A stretch of 64,000 nt of DNA, from the NCBI RefSeq assembly GCF_026341775.1, contig NZ_JAPEOB010000001.1, positions 310,001 through 374,000 of the forward strand, read 5' to 3'. The position numbers were made by a program, and so were the translations under genes. Positions 52,069-60,200 of the stretch are shown in pieces (position 1 is the stretch's first letter; every line of letters starts with the position of its first letter). The stretch comes from Streptomyces sp. NBC_00654 (GTDB lineage: Bacteria > Actinomycetota > Actinomycetes > Streptomycetales > Streptomycetaceae). The notes under the pieces were generated by a model, which saw nothing but the letters and a program-made list of their open reading frames with translations, searched no databases and was not told where the DNA came from.

Positions 52069-53382
52069 TCAGTCGCGCGGGTCCCCCACCGGTTCGGGGG
52101 TGAGGCCGTCGTGCGAGGGCGTCCGGACCTCGGCGGCGGCCTCTTCGGCCACGGGTACGGCCTGGGCCTCGGGACCCGTTACCGCGCCGGTACCGCTCGC
52201 GCCACCGCCGCTCTTCCCCTCCCCGTGCCCGCGCATGCTCTGGATCTTCGCCACGACGGGCTGGGTCCAGCGGGCGGTCAGCGGTCCGAGGATGACGAGG
52301 ATCAGGACGTACGCCGTGGCGATCGGCCCGATCCGCGGCTCGGTGGCCACGGCGAGACCGGCGATGACGATCGAGAACTCGCCGCGCGCCACGAGCGTGC
52401 CGCCCGCCCGCCAGCGCCCGCGCGAGGCGATTCCGGCCCGCCGGGCCGCGTACCAGCCGGTGAAGATCTTGGTCAGGACGGTGACGACGGCCAGCAGGGC
52501 GGCCGGAAGCAGCACCGGCGGGATCTCCGCCGGGTTCGTGGAGAGGCCGAAGAACACGAAGAACACCGCGGCGAACAGGTCGCGCAGCGGCGTCAGCAGC
52601 TTGCGCGCGCCCTCCGCGACCTCGCCCGAGAGCGCGATGCCGACGAGGAACGCCCCGACGGCGGCCGAGACCTGGAGCTCCTGGGCCACACCGGCCACCA
52701 GGACGGTGAGGCCGAGGACGACAAGGAGCAGCATCTCCGGGTTGTCGGAGGACACCGCCCGGCTGATGAGGCGTCCGTGGCGCAGCGCCAGATACAGGAC
52801 GAAGCCGACCGTTCCGAGGGCGATGAGCAGGGCGACGCTGCCGCCGGCGAGGCCGGCCCCGGCCAGCATCGCGGTGAGCAGCGGGAGGTAGACGGCCATC
52901 GCGAGGTCCTCGATGACGAGGACGCCGAGGATGACGGGGGTCTCGCGGTTGCCGAGCCGTCCCAGGTCGGTCATCACCTTGGCGATCACGCCGGAGGAGG
53001 AGATCCAGGTGACCCCGGCGAGCGCGACGGCCCCGACCGGACCCCAGCCGAGGAGCAGAGCGGCGACGGCACCGGGTGTCGCGTTGAGGAAGAAGTCGAC
53101 GGCCCCGGACGGATACTGCGTCTTGAGGCTGGTCACGAGTTCGGAGGCGCTGTATTCGAGCCCCAGCAGGAGCAGCAGCAGAATGACGCCGATCTCGGCG
53201 CCGACGGCGGTGAACTCCTCGCTGGCGCCGAGCGGCAGCAGGCCGCCTTCGCCGAACGCCAGCCCGGCGAGCAGATAGAGCGGGATCGGCGAGAGCCCTA
53301 TGCGGCCGGCGAACCGGCCGATGATCCCCAGCCCGAGAATGACGGAGCCCAGCTCCACCAGCAGTGCGGTGGTGTCATGCAC
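52069..53382 (-). CDS. KefB/KhtU-like cation:proton antiporter
   Basis: 437 aa CPA2-type antiporter with about 12 membrane helices: ELGSVILGLGIIGRFAGRIG, EIGVILLLLLLGLEYSASEL, SSSGVIAKVMTDLGRLGNRE, the ion-binding ELQVSAAVGAFLVGIALSGE and LFAAVFFVFFGLSTNPAEIP. The hydrophilic C-terminal tail lacks the NAD-binding domain of E. coli KefB; instead a separate TrkA-C gene precedes it, as in KhtTU K+/H+ antiporters. GTG 53382 follows GGAGGG, 2 nt after the regulatory subunit's stop: translational coupling. Confidence 0.9.
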   Translation of the reverse strand: MHDTTALLVELGSVILGLGIIGRFAGRIGLSPIPLYLLAGLAFGEGGLLPLGASEEFTAVGAEIGVILLLLLLGLEYSASELVTSLKTQYPSGAVDFFLNATPGAVAALLLGWGPVGAVALAGVTWISSSGVIAKVMTDLGRLGNRETPVILGVLVIEDLAMAVYLPLLTAMLAGAGLAGGSVALLIALGTVGFVLYLALRHGRLISRAVSSDNPEMLLLVVLGLTVLVAGVAQELQVSAAVGAFLVGIALSGEVAEGARKLLTPLRDLFAAVFFVFFGLSTNPAEIPPVLLPAALLAVVTVLTKIFTGWYAARRAGIASRGRWRAGGTLVARGEFSIVIAGLAVATEPRIGPIATAYVLILVILGPLTARWTQPVVAKIQSMRGHGEGKSGGGASGTGAVTGPEAQAVPVAEEAAAEVRTPSHDGLTPEPVGDPRD

Positions 53383-53384
53383 GG

Positions 53385-53855
53385 TCAGCCCTCCGCAATG
53401 ATCTCGGAGAGCGTGTCGACGCCCTCACGCGTACCGACGACGACGAGCGTGTCCCCGATGGCCAGCCGGAAGTCCGGTCCCGGTGACGGGTGCGCGCTGT
53501 GTGTCCGCAGCACGGCGACGATGGACGCCCCGGTGCGGGTCCGCGCCCGCGTGTCGCCCAGCAGCCGCCCGCCGTAGGGGGACCGGGCGCCGAGCGGGAT
53601 GTGCTCGGTGAGGAGGTCGATGCCCTCGGTCCGTACGGCGTCGATGGGTGCGGGATCGATGAGGTGGGCGAGCGCCGTCGCTTCCGCCGTCGTCAGGGGC
53701 ACCGACAGCTGGCATGAATCAGGATCGTCCTGTTCGTAGAAGCCGATGAACCGCCGTCCGTCGTGGTGGACGACGACGGAGATGTGCTGTCCCGACTCGG
53801 TGGTGAAGTCGTACTGAGCACCGACTCCGGGCAGCGACGTGTGACGGGTTCCCAT
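53385..53855 (-). CDS. KhtT-like TrkA-C regulatory subunit of the antiporter
   Basis: 156 aa. N-terminal segment MGTRHTSLPGVGAQYDFTTE SG... with VVVHHDGRRFIGFYEQDDPD, and C-terminal RCK-C domain (SIVAVLRTHSAHPSPGPDFR; LAIGDTLVVVGTREGVDTLS). It would gate the downstream antiporter in response to a ligand such as a nucleotide or pH. First gene of the pair, ATG 53855 with GGAGG upstream. Confidence 0.88.
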   Translation of the reverse strand: MGTRHTSLPGVGAQYDFTTESGQHISVVVHHDGRRFIGFYEQDDPDSCQLSVPLTTAEATALAHLIDPAPIDAVRTEGIDLLTEHIPLGARSPYGGRLLGDTRARTRTGASIVAVLRTHSAHPSPGPDFRLAIGDTLVVVGTREGVDTLSEIIAEG

Positions 53856-54004
53856 GACTTCCTCCCGAGGTGTGCGGCGGGCGACGGCGCACTTGGTGAT
53901 CTCTTTATCCGCTCATTACCTTATCCGGAGACTTCGGGCGTCCCCCGGGCCGCTCGCGACGCCCCGGCCGCACCGGCCGCGGGCGTCCGGCCGGCCGCCG
54001 ACAC

Positions 54005-54044
54005 ACCCGTGCCCGGCGGTGAGCGGTCGCCGCCGGGCACGGGT
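54005..54044 (-). terminator. Flotillin operon terminator
   Basis: 15-bp perfect stem (54005-54019 with 54030-54044), 10-nt loop, 20 nt after the flotillin stop. Confidence 0.8.
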
Positions 54045-54064
54045 ACTTGGGGACGGGGGTCAGG

Positions 54065-55531
54065 TCAGTCGGTGATCTCGATCTTGCCGTTGGCCGGGGC
54101 CGGCGCCGATGCGGTGGCACCGGCGGTCTCCGCACCCTGGGCGGGTACGTCGGTCCGACCGGCCGTGCGGCCCTTCAGGTTCTGGAGGAGGGCGGCGAAG
54201 TCGACGCCGGTGGTGGAGTTGAGGAGCTCCATGCCCTGGGCCACGTTGTCGGTCACCGTACGGGCCAGCTGGCTCGCGCCGTCCGTGGAGATCACGGTCA
54301 GCTTGTCGACGGCGCTCAGCGGCTCGGAGGCCTTGGCGACGACCTGGGGCAGGACCTCGACCAGCATCTGGAGCACGGCCGCGTCGCCGTACTGCGCGAA
54401 CGCGTCGGCCTTCTTCTGCATGGCCTCGGCCTCGGCGGAGCCCTTGGCCGCGATGGCGGCGGCCTCGGCCTCACCCTCGATGCGCACGGCGTCGGCGAGG
54501 GCGGAACGGTGCAGCTTCTCGCCCTGACCGGTCAGACGTGAGCGCTCCGCGTCCGCCTCGGCCTCCTTGACCTGGGCGATACGACGGGCCTCGGCCTCCT
54601 GCTCCGCCTGGTAACGGGCGGCGTCGGCGGGCTTGCGGACCTTGGTGTCGAGTTCGCGGTCGGTCAGGGCGGCCTGGCGCTCGGCCACCTTCTCCTGCTC
54701 CTGGAGGACCTCCTGCTGACGGGCGGCCTCGGCGAGCGGGCCCGCCGCGTTGGCCTTGGCGGCCGCGGCCTCCGTCTCGGCCTTGATCTCGGCCTGCTTC
54801 AGGTTGAAGGTCCGCTCGGCGATGGCGATCTCCTCGGCCGCCTTCAGCCGGGCCTGCTCCGACGCGCGCCGGGCGATCGCCTCGGCGATGTCGGCCTCCT
54901 GCTTGGCGCGGGCGGCCTCGGGCCGGCCGAGGTCCTCCAGGTAGGAGCCCTCGGTGGTGATGTCCTGGATCTGGAAGGCGTCCAGGATGAGGCCCTGGCC
55001 GGAGAGGCTGGCCTCGGCCTCCTCCGCGACCTGTCCCGCGAACGCGGCGCGGTCGCGGATGATGTCCTCGACCGACATCCGGCCGACGATGGCGCGCAGC
55101 GCACCCGAGAGCACTTCCTGGGTGAAGCCGACGATGCCGTCCTGCTGCTGGAGGAAGCGCTGGGCGGCGGCCCGGATCGCGTCCTCGCTGCCGCCGACCT
55201 TGACGATCGCGACGCCTTCGAGGTTGGACTTCACGCCGCGCAGGGTGACGGCCCCGCGCACGGCGATCGGGATGTGGCGGCTGGAGAGGTCGAGCGTGAA
55301 CTTCTGCTGCACGAACGGCACGACGAAGACGCCGCCGCCGACGACGACCTTCTGGCCGCTGTTGTCGGTGCTGGTGAGGCCGGTCACCGGGTCGGTCGAC
55401 TTCTTGCCGCGGCGGCCGGTGATGATGAACGCCTCGCTGGGCCCGGCGACCTTGTAGCGCGTGATGACTACGAGGGCGAGCAGGACGAGGAGTACGACGA
55501 TGCCGATGACGGCGATCACAACTGGGCTCAT
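54065..55531 (-). CDS. floT: Flotillin-like SPFH protein
   Basis: 488 aa. N-terminal membrane anchor (VIAVIGIVVLLVLLALVVIT), SPFH domain (VVVGGGVFVVPFVQQKFTLD; FLQQQDGIVGFTQEVLSGAL; GLILDAFQIQDITTEGSYLE), then a flotillin coiled coil rich in Ala-Glu (KAEADAERSRLTGQGEKLHR). The C terminus ends with a Pro/Ala/Gly tail. Scaffolds functional membrane microdomains. The NfeD-like gene lies upstream on the same strand with a 90-nt gap, a typical flotillin-NfeD operon. Confidence 0.92.
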   Translation of the reverse strand: MSPVVIAVIGIVVLLVLLALVVITRYKVAGPSEAFIITGRRGKKSTDPVTGLTSTDNSGQKVVVGGGVFVVPFVQQKFTLDLSSRHIPIAVRGAVTLRGVKSNLEGVAIVKVGGSEDAIRAAAQRFLQQQDGIVGFTQEVLSGALRAIVGRMSVEDIIRDRAAFAGQVAEEAEASLSGQGLILDAFQIQDITTEGSYLEDLGRPEAARAKQEADIAEAIARRASEQARLKAAEEIAIAERTFNLKQAEIKAETEAAAAKANAAGPLAEAARQQEVLQEQEKVAERQAALTDRELDTKVRKPADAARYQAEQEAEARRIAQVKEAEADAERSRLTGQGEKLHRSALADAVRIEGEAEAAAIAAKGSAEAEAMQKKADAFAQYGDAAVLQMLVEVLPQVVAKASEPLSAVDKLTVISTDGASQLARTVTDNVAQGMELLNSTTGVDFAALLQNLKGRTAGRTDVPAQGAETAGATASAPAPANGKIEITD

Positions 55532-55621
55532 AAGAGGTGTCCCCCCTGCCTCCCGACGGGGGACGGCAGATCGTTTACAGACAGGTGCGAATGGTGGGCG
55601 GCCGGGTGCTGGTCGGCGTGG

Positions 55622-56131
55622 TCAGCGCTCGACCGGGCGGACCGCGACCGAGGTGGTCGACAGCGCCGCCTCCACCCAGATCTCGGCGCCCCGTTCGACG
55701 GGCGCGGCGCTCTTGGCCGCGTACTTCACGGTCTGACCCGCCAGCCGCAGCAGCACCTCGCCGTAGCCGTCGGCCGGAATGGCCGTGACGACGGATCCGG
55801 AGGTGCCGACGAGATCCTCGCCGCGCGGTGTCGCGGTGGTCTGATCCCGCATCAGAGCCTGGCTGAACTTCCAGGTCAGCCAGGCGGCGACGAGCCCGGC
55901 CAGGACTCCGGCACCGGTGGCGACGACTGTCCCGGCACCGGTGGTGCCGAGCACGATCGCCCCGCCGAAGCCGAGCATCGAAAGGAATCCCGCGATCACC
56001 GGCAGCGAGAGGAGACCGTCGAACAGGCCGTCCAGTACGCCGCCGAAGAGCCCTTCGAGGACTCCGTCGAAGATCAGGGAGAGCGCGAGAAGGATGATCC
56101 CCGCAATACCGAGACCGAGAAACAAGGTCAC
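55622..56131 (-). CDS. NfeD-like membrane protein with OB fold
   Basis: 169 aa. N-terminal helices: FLGLGIAGIILLALSLIFDG, SLPVIAGFLSMLGFGGAIVL and GAGTVVATGAGVLAGLVAAW. The C-terminal soluble domain, about 105-169 (TPRGEDLVGTSGSVVTAIPA, DGYGEVLLRLAG), is an NfeD-type OB fold. It probably partners the flotillin downstream in the operon. Starts at GTG 56131 after GGGGAG. Confidence 0.85.
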   Translation of the reverse strand: MTLFLGLGIAGIILLALSLIFDGVLEGLFGGVLDGLFDGLLSLPVIAGFLSMLGFGGAIVLGTTGAGTVVATGAGVLAGLVAAWLTWKFSQALMRDQTTATPRGEDLVGTSGSVVTAIPADGYGEVLLRLAGQTVKYAAKSAAPVERGAEIWVEAALSTTSVAVRPVER

Positions 56132-56214
56132 GTGATCACTCCCCGATTTTCGATTTCCCCCGATTATTTTCCGTCGAACTGGCTGGATGATCCCATACGT
56201 GACCGGATCGGGAC

Positions 56215-56233
56215 ACTGCCGGGACCCGGCAGT
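56215..56233 (-). terminator. Short hairpin after the peroxiredoxin gene
   Basis: 9-nt arms ACTGCCGGG/CCCGGCAGT with a 1-nt centre, immediately after the peroxiredoxin stop. Confidence 0.6.
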
Positions 56234-56235
56234 CT

Positions 56236-56721
56236 TTACGCGGCTTTGATGCCGGACAGCTGGCCGGCCAGGGTGTCGAGCGACTGGAACGTGGCTCCGA
56301 GCAGCGCCACGTGCTTCCAGCGCAGGATCCCGTCCGGCCCGATGAGGAAGACCGCGCGGCGGACTCCGATGCCGGGTGCGGCGACCCCGTACGCCCTGGC
56401 GGTCTCCCGGCCCTCGTCGGCGAGCAGCGGCATGCGCAGCCCATGGGTCCGGGCGAACGACTCATGGCTGTCCACACCCTGTGGACTGATTCCCCAGACG
56501 TCGGCGTCGAGCCCGTCGAAGGTCTCCAGGCCGGAGGAGTACGAGCAGAGCTGCTTGGTGCAGACGGCGGTGTTGTCGCCGGGGTAGAAGGCCAGCACGA
56601 CGGCCCGGCCCCGGGCGGTGGAGAGACGGTAGTCGGCGCGTGCGAACGATTCGCCGGCCAGGACTCCTCCCGGAAGGGTGAAGTCCGGTGCGGGGCTGCC
56701 GGTTTGCGGTCCTGATGCCAT
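56236..56721 (-). CDS. Peroxiredoxin (Bcp/AhpC-TSA family)
   Basis: 161 aa thioredoxin-fold peroxidase. The segment VVLAFYPGDNTAVCTKQLCS has the peroxidatic Cys in AVCTKQL (position of P-x3-T/S-x2-C), with a second Cys five residues later as in the Bcp/PrxQ two-Cys type. QTGSPAPDFTLPGGVLAGES at the N terminus and FLIGPDGILRWKHVALLGA follow the family pattern. Reduces H2O2 and organic peroxides with thioredoxin. ATG 56721 follows AAGGGA; upstream in-frame codons have no family similarity. Confidence 0.88.
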   Translation of the reverse strand: MASGPQTGSPAPDFTLPGGVLAGESFARADYRLSTARGRAVVLAFYPGDNTAVCTKQLCSYSSGLETFDGLDADVWGISPQGVDSHESFARTHGLRMPLLADEGRETARAYGVAAPGIGVRRAVFLIGPDGILRWKHVALLGATFQSLDTLAGQLSGIKAA

Positions 56722-56877
56722 GTCGTGTCCCTTGCCGAAGGTACGTGGACGAGGTCGTGCCCCGTACAGTGAACGGCACTTCCCGCTCAATGACACGTTC
56801 GCCCCGTCCGCGGTCCGCCCCGCACCGAATATGGGGTGAGCGGGCGGTGCGGCCCGCGCCCGGATCTGGAGGTACGC

Positions 56878-57723
56878 GTGGCGCAACGACCGCCGTCGGC
56901 AGCGGTACTCATCCTTCACGGCGGCCATGAGACGGGCGTCGAAGCGCCCCCGCCCGGATTCCTGAACCTCCCCGCCCTGCGCATGCGGCCGTTCTTCCGG
57001 GCCGTCTCACGGGCCACCGGCGGCGAGGGGGACCGGGATGCCCTGGATGCCCTGGATGCCCGGGAGGAACGGGATGCCCGCGACGGTGAGGGCCGCGACG
57101 GTGAGGGCCGCGATGGTGAGAGGCGCGATGGTGAGAGGCGCGGGCCGGTCCTGGTGCGCAATGTCAGATACGCCCATCGGGGCTGGAACGGCACCCGCGA
57201 GGACCCGCTCCATGACGCCGTGAGCGCCCTGGACGCGCTGCGGCGGGAGGCCGGTGACCTTCCGGTGGTTCTCCTCGGCCACTCCATGGGGGCCCGCGCG
57301 GCCCTCCGCGCCGCCGATCACTCCCTGGTCCGGGCCGTGGTCGGCCTCGCGCCGTGGTGCCCCCCGGGTGATCCGGTCACCCAGCTCGCGGGCCGTGATG
57401 TCGTCCTGCTGCACAGCACCCGGGACCGTGTCACGAGCCCCCAGGCCACCCAGTCGCTCACGGCCCGCGCCCGCCGCGCGGGCGCCCGTACGTGCATGAT
57501 CACCGTCCGGGGCGGCGATCACGCGATGATCCGCCGGGCCCCGGCCTGGCACCACCTGACGACGGCGCTGGTCACCGGCCTGCTGGGCCTGGCGCCGCTC
57601 CCGGGCCCGGTCACGACGGCGCTCGGGCTGCCGCTGCACGCCGAGGCCACCGAGGGGACCCTCGACCTCGACACGCTCCGGGCCGGCCGTGCGCGCCCGG
57701 CCGCCGCGAGGCCCCGGCGCTGA
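56878..57723 (+). CDS. Alpha/beta hydrolase with repetitive charged insert
   Basis: 281 aa. The nucleophile elbow is GHSMGARAALR and the catalytic His lies in VRGGDHAMI, with an Asp in HSTRDRVTSPQATQ, completing a Ser-Asp-His triad. Between the first strand (SAAVLILHGGHETG) and RNVRYAHRGWNGTREDPLHD is a charged insert of Asp/Glu/Arg/Gly repeats, encoded by four 15-bp units. Substrate unknown. GTG 56878 follows GGAGG. Confidence 0.8.
   Translation: MAQRPPSAAVLILHGGHETGVEAPPPGFLNLPALRMRPFFRAVSRATGGEGDRDALDALDAREERDARDGEGRDGEGRDGERRDGERRGPVLVRNVRYAHRGWNGTREDPLHDAVSALDALRREAGDLPVVLLGHSMGARAALRAADHSLVRAVVGLAPWCPPGDPVTQLAGRDVVLLHSTRDRVTSPQATQSLTARARRAGARTCMITVRGGDHAMIRRAPAWHHLTTALVTGLLGLAPLPGPVTTALGLPLHAEATEGTLDLDTLRAGRARPAAARPRR
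57082..57141 (+). repeat. Four 15-bp tandem units inside the hydrolase gene
   Basis: Units GACGGTGAGGGCCGC (x2) and GATGGTGAGAGGCGC (x2) at 57082-57141, encoding DGEGR/DGERR. A run of 9-nt GATGCCCTG units precedes it (about 57037-57063). All are multiples of 3 and keep the frame. Confidence 0.85.
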
Positions 57724-57734
57724 GACCGGCCAGC

Positions 57735-57806
57735 CCCCGGCCCGCCCTCGGCCCCGGCCCCCGGCCCGCCCTCGGCCCCGGCCCCCGGCCCGCCCTCGGC
57801 CCCGGC
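57735..57806. repeat. Three 24-bp tandem units between convergent genes
   Basis: Exact copies at 57735-57758, 57759-57782 and 57783-57806, each beginning CCCCGGCCCGCCC. They separate the hydrolase 3' end from the TetR gene 3' end; no gene within. Confidence 0.85.
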
Positions 57807-57840
57807 CTCCCCGGAACCCCCGGATCCTCGGGCCTCCGGA

Positions 57841-58476
57841 TCACGGCCTGCGGGTGTAGTGGCCCAGGAACATGTCGACGCCGCTCGTGATCAGCCGGTC
57901 CGTCGCGGCGTCGTCGATCTCCGTGCCGTACGAGCCGAAGACCATGTGCGGGAAGACCAGGAGCGCGTAGAGCTGGATGACCGCCGTTTCCAGGTCGGGG
58001 ATGTCCAGGCGGCCCCGGTCCGCCAGGGCACGCAGGGCTTCGGCGACGGCCGGGTGGTGCCCCGTGGGGCCGTGGCCCTGCCAGGCGCCGGCCAGTTCGG
58101 GGAAGCGGTGGAGCTCGGCGGCGACGAGGTTGCGCAGGGCGGTGACGTCGGAGTCGCCGCGGACGGCGGCGACCCAGGTGCGGGCCACGTCGACGAGGGC
58201 CGGGCGGAGGTCCTCGGCGTCGGCCAGTTCGGCGAGCGCCGCCGTGGACGTACCGCCGAGCGGCTCGTCCAGGGCGCCCGCGATGACGGCGGTGAACAGC
58301 GCTTCCTTGCTGCCGAAGTGGTTGTAGACCGTCACCTTCGACACACCCGCCTCGGCGGCGATGGTGTCCATGCCGACGCCGAACCCTTCGCGGAGGAAGG
58401 CGGTGCGGGCCGCGCTCACGATGGCCTGCCGCTTGGCCTCGGCGCGGGGGCCGCCGGGGGGCTGCTTCGCGTTCAT
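57841..58476 (-). CDS. TetR family repressor
   Basis: 211 aa. N-terminal helix-turn-helix: RQAIVSAARTAFLREGFGVG, MDTIAAEAGVSKVTVYNHFG, SKEALFTAVIAGALDEPL. The ligand-binding domain has a C-terminal TetR_C-like part (LVAAELHRFPELAGAWQGHG). Divergent from the MFS exporter with overlapping palindromic operators, so the usual arrangement: it represses the exporter and itself until a drug binds. Confidence 0.92.
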   Translation of the reverse strand: MNAKQPPGGPRAEAKRQAIVSAARTAFLREGFGVGMDTIAAEAGVSKVTVYNHFGSKEALFTAVIAGALDEPLGGTSTAALAELADAEDLRPALVDVARTWVAAVRGDSDVTALRNLVAAELHRFPELAGAWQGHGPTGHHPAVAEALRALADRGRLDIPDLETAVIQLYALLVFPHMVFGSYGTEIDDAATDRLITSGVDMFLGHYTRRP

Positions 58477-58499
58477 GGGGTCAGGCTAACAGCGGAGCG

Positions 58500-58540
58500 A
58501 ACTGAACAGTTGAGTTCATGTGTACCGAACTGTACAGTTC
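58500..58540. promoter_or_regulatory. TetR operators in the TetR-MFS intergenic region
   Basis: Perfect 14-bp palindrome GAACTGTACAGTTC (58527-58540), which includes the MFS -10 hexamer TACAGT, and a half-conserved AACTG-AA-CAGTT at 58500-58511. Binding would block the exporter promoter. Confidence 0.75.
58533..58538 (+). promoter_or_regulatory. Predicted -10 (TACAGT), leaderless start of the MFS exporter
   Basis: TACAGT followed by exactly 7 nt and ATG 58546. It lies inside the palindromic operator. Confidence 0.6.
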
Positions 58541-58545
58541 AGTTC

Positions 58546-60039
58546 ATGAGTCCCCACGGAGCCGATTCACCCGTACCCGTCCACGCCCCCGTACCGGACC
58601 GCGCCCCCGCCGGTTCCCGGGAGGACGGTCCGCCCGACCGCCTCGACCCGCGCCGCTGGGTGCTGCTCGCGCTCGTCTGCGCCGGTCAGTTCATGCTGGT
58701 GCTCGATGTCACCGTGGTGAACGTCGCGCTGCCCGACATGGCCGCCGACCTGCACCTCGGCCGCACGACACTGACCTGGGTGGTCACCGCGTACACGCTC
58801 TGCCTCGGCGGGCTGATGCTGCTCGGCGGCCGGCTCACCGACGCGCTCGGTGCCCGGCGCACCCTGCTCGCCGGGCTGGCCGTCTTCACCGCGGCGTCGC
58901 TCGCCGCCGGTCTCGCCCAGAACGCCACCGTGCTGATCGGCGGGCGGATCGCCCAGGGGGTGGGGGCAGCGCTGTTGTCCCCCGCCGCGCTGTCCCTGGT
59001 CACCACCACCTTCCGCGGCGAGGAACGGAACAGGGCGCTGGGGGTGTGGGCGGCGATCGGCGGGACCGGTTCGGCGCTGGGCGTCCTGCTCGGCGGGGCG
59101 CTGACCGCGGGTCCGGGGTGGAGCTGGGTGTTCTTCGTCAATGTCCCGGTCGGACTGGTCCTGCTCGCCGCCGTGCCCCTGATCGTGCCGCCGGGTGCGC
59201 CGCGGGCCGGTGCCCGGCTCGATGTGCCCGGGGCGCTGCTGGTCACCGCCGGTACGGGTGCGCTGATCTACGGACTGGTCAAGGCGGGGGACACGGGGTG
59301 GGGTTCGGCCGCCGCACTGCTGCCGGTGCTCGGCGCGGTGCTGCTGTACGCGGGGTTCGCGCTGGTCGAGCGGGTGGCGAAGGCTCCTCTGATGGACCTG
59401 CGGATGTTCACCCGGCGGCCGGTCCTGGCGGGGGCGTTCCTGATGCTGATCGCCACGGGGCTGCTGATCTCGTACTTCTTCCTGGGCTCGGTGTATCTCC
59501 AGCATGTGCGCGGTTTCGGCCCGATGCGGACCGGGCTGGTCTTCCTGCCGGTGGCCGTCGCCGTGGGCATCGGTGCCCATCTGGGGTCCCGGCTCGTCGG
59601 GCGGATCGGCAGCCGGGCCACGGCCGTGGGCGGCATGGTGATCGCCGCCGCCGGCTCCGTACCGCTGACGGGGCTCGGCCAGGGCGGGAGCGTGTACGGG
59701 GCACTGCTGCCGGGGCTCGTCGTGGCCTCGCTCGGGATCGGGGCGGTGTTCGTCACCGCCACCACCACGGCGCTGGCGATGGTCGGGCATCACGAGGCGG
59801 GGCTCGCTTCCGGGGTCGTGAACACCTTCCACGAGATGGGCGGTTCGATCGGGGTGGCGGTCGTCTCGACGGTCGCGGCGGCCGGCATCGGGGCGGCCGG
59901 TTCCGACGGGGGTGCGGTGGCTTCGTTCGGTGACGCCTTCACCGTCTGCGCCGCGGCGGCGGGTGTGAGCGCGCTGGTGGCGCTGGTGCTCGTACCGCGC
60001 GGGAAGCCGCAGTCGGCCGGCGGGCCGCACGTGCACTGA
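58546..60039 (+). CDS. MFS drug exporter, 14-helix DHA2 type
   Basis: 497 aa, about 14 membrane helices. Motif C-like and DHA2 features: VLLALVCAGQFMLVLDVTVV, NVALPDMAADLHLGRTTLTW, GRLTDALGARRTLLAGLAVF (motif A), ALGVWAAIGGTGSALGVLLG. The N terminus is a Pro/Asp-rich cytoplasmic segment of about 38 residues. Likely an H+-coupled antiporter for antibiotics or other toxic cations, repressed by the divergent TetR. Start ATG 58546 by the promoter position. Confidence 0.92.
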   Translation: MSPHGADSPVPVHAPVPDRAPAGSREDGPPDRLDPRRWVLLALVCAGQFMLVLDVTVVNVALPDMAADLHLGRTTLTWVVTAYTLCLGGLMLLGGRLTDALGARRTLLAGLAVFTAASLAAGLAQNATVLIGGRIAQGVGAALLSPAALSLVTTTFRGEERNRALGVWAAIGGTGSALGVLLGGALTAGPGWSWVFFVNVPVGLVLLAAVPLIVPPGAPRAGARLDVPGALLVTAGTGALIYGLVKAGDTGWGSAAALLPVLGAVLLYAGFALVERVAKAPLMDLRMFTRRPVLAGAFLMLIATGLLISYFFLGSVYLQHVRGFGPMRTGLVFLPVAVAVGIGAHLGSRLVGRIGSRATAVGGMVIAAAGSVPLTGLGQGGSVYGALLPGLVVASLGIGAVFVTATTTALAMVGHHEAGLASGVVNTFHEMGGSIGVAVVSTVAAAGIGAAGSDGGAVASFGDAFTVCAAAAGVSALVALVLVPRGKPQSAGGPHVH

Positions 60040-60200
60040 GGCTGTGCCCGTGCCTGTGCCTGTGCCCGTGCGTGTGCGTGTGACTGAGCCCGGGGCCGGG
60101 CCGGGGCTGAGCCTGCGGCTGCGGCTGCGGCTGGGGATGCGGGACGGGAGACGGCGGCCGACGATGAAAGACCGGTGGCCGACGACGGCAGGAGGCCCTC
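60040..60200. other. Repeat-rich gap before the sensor phosphatase gene
   Basis: 161 nt with alternating GTGCCT/GTGCCC hexamers (60044-60080) and GCGGCT triplet-like runs (60112-60135). No regulatory motif recognised beyond the ribosome site. Confidence 0.5.

Noticed and set aside
54005..54044. Riboswitch-like hairpin upstream of the KhtT/KefB genes
   Set aside because: It lies upstream of the KhtT start only on the opposite side; its position 20 nt after the flotillin stop identifies it as that gene's terminator.
57611..57844. Small antisense ORF at the 24-bp repeats
   Set aside because: Composed of repeat-encoded Gly/Pro/Arg units with no start signal.
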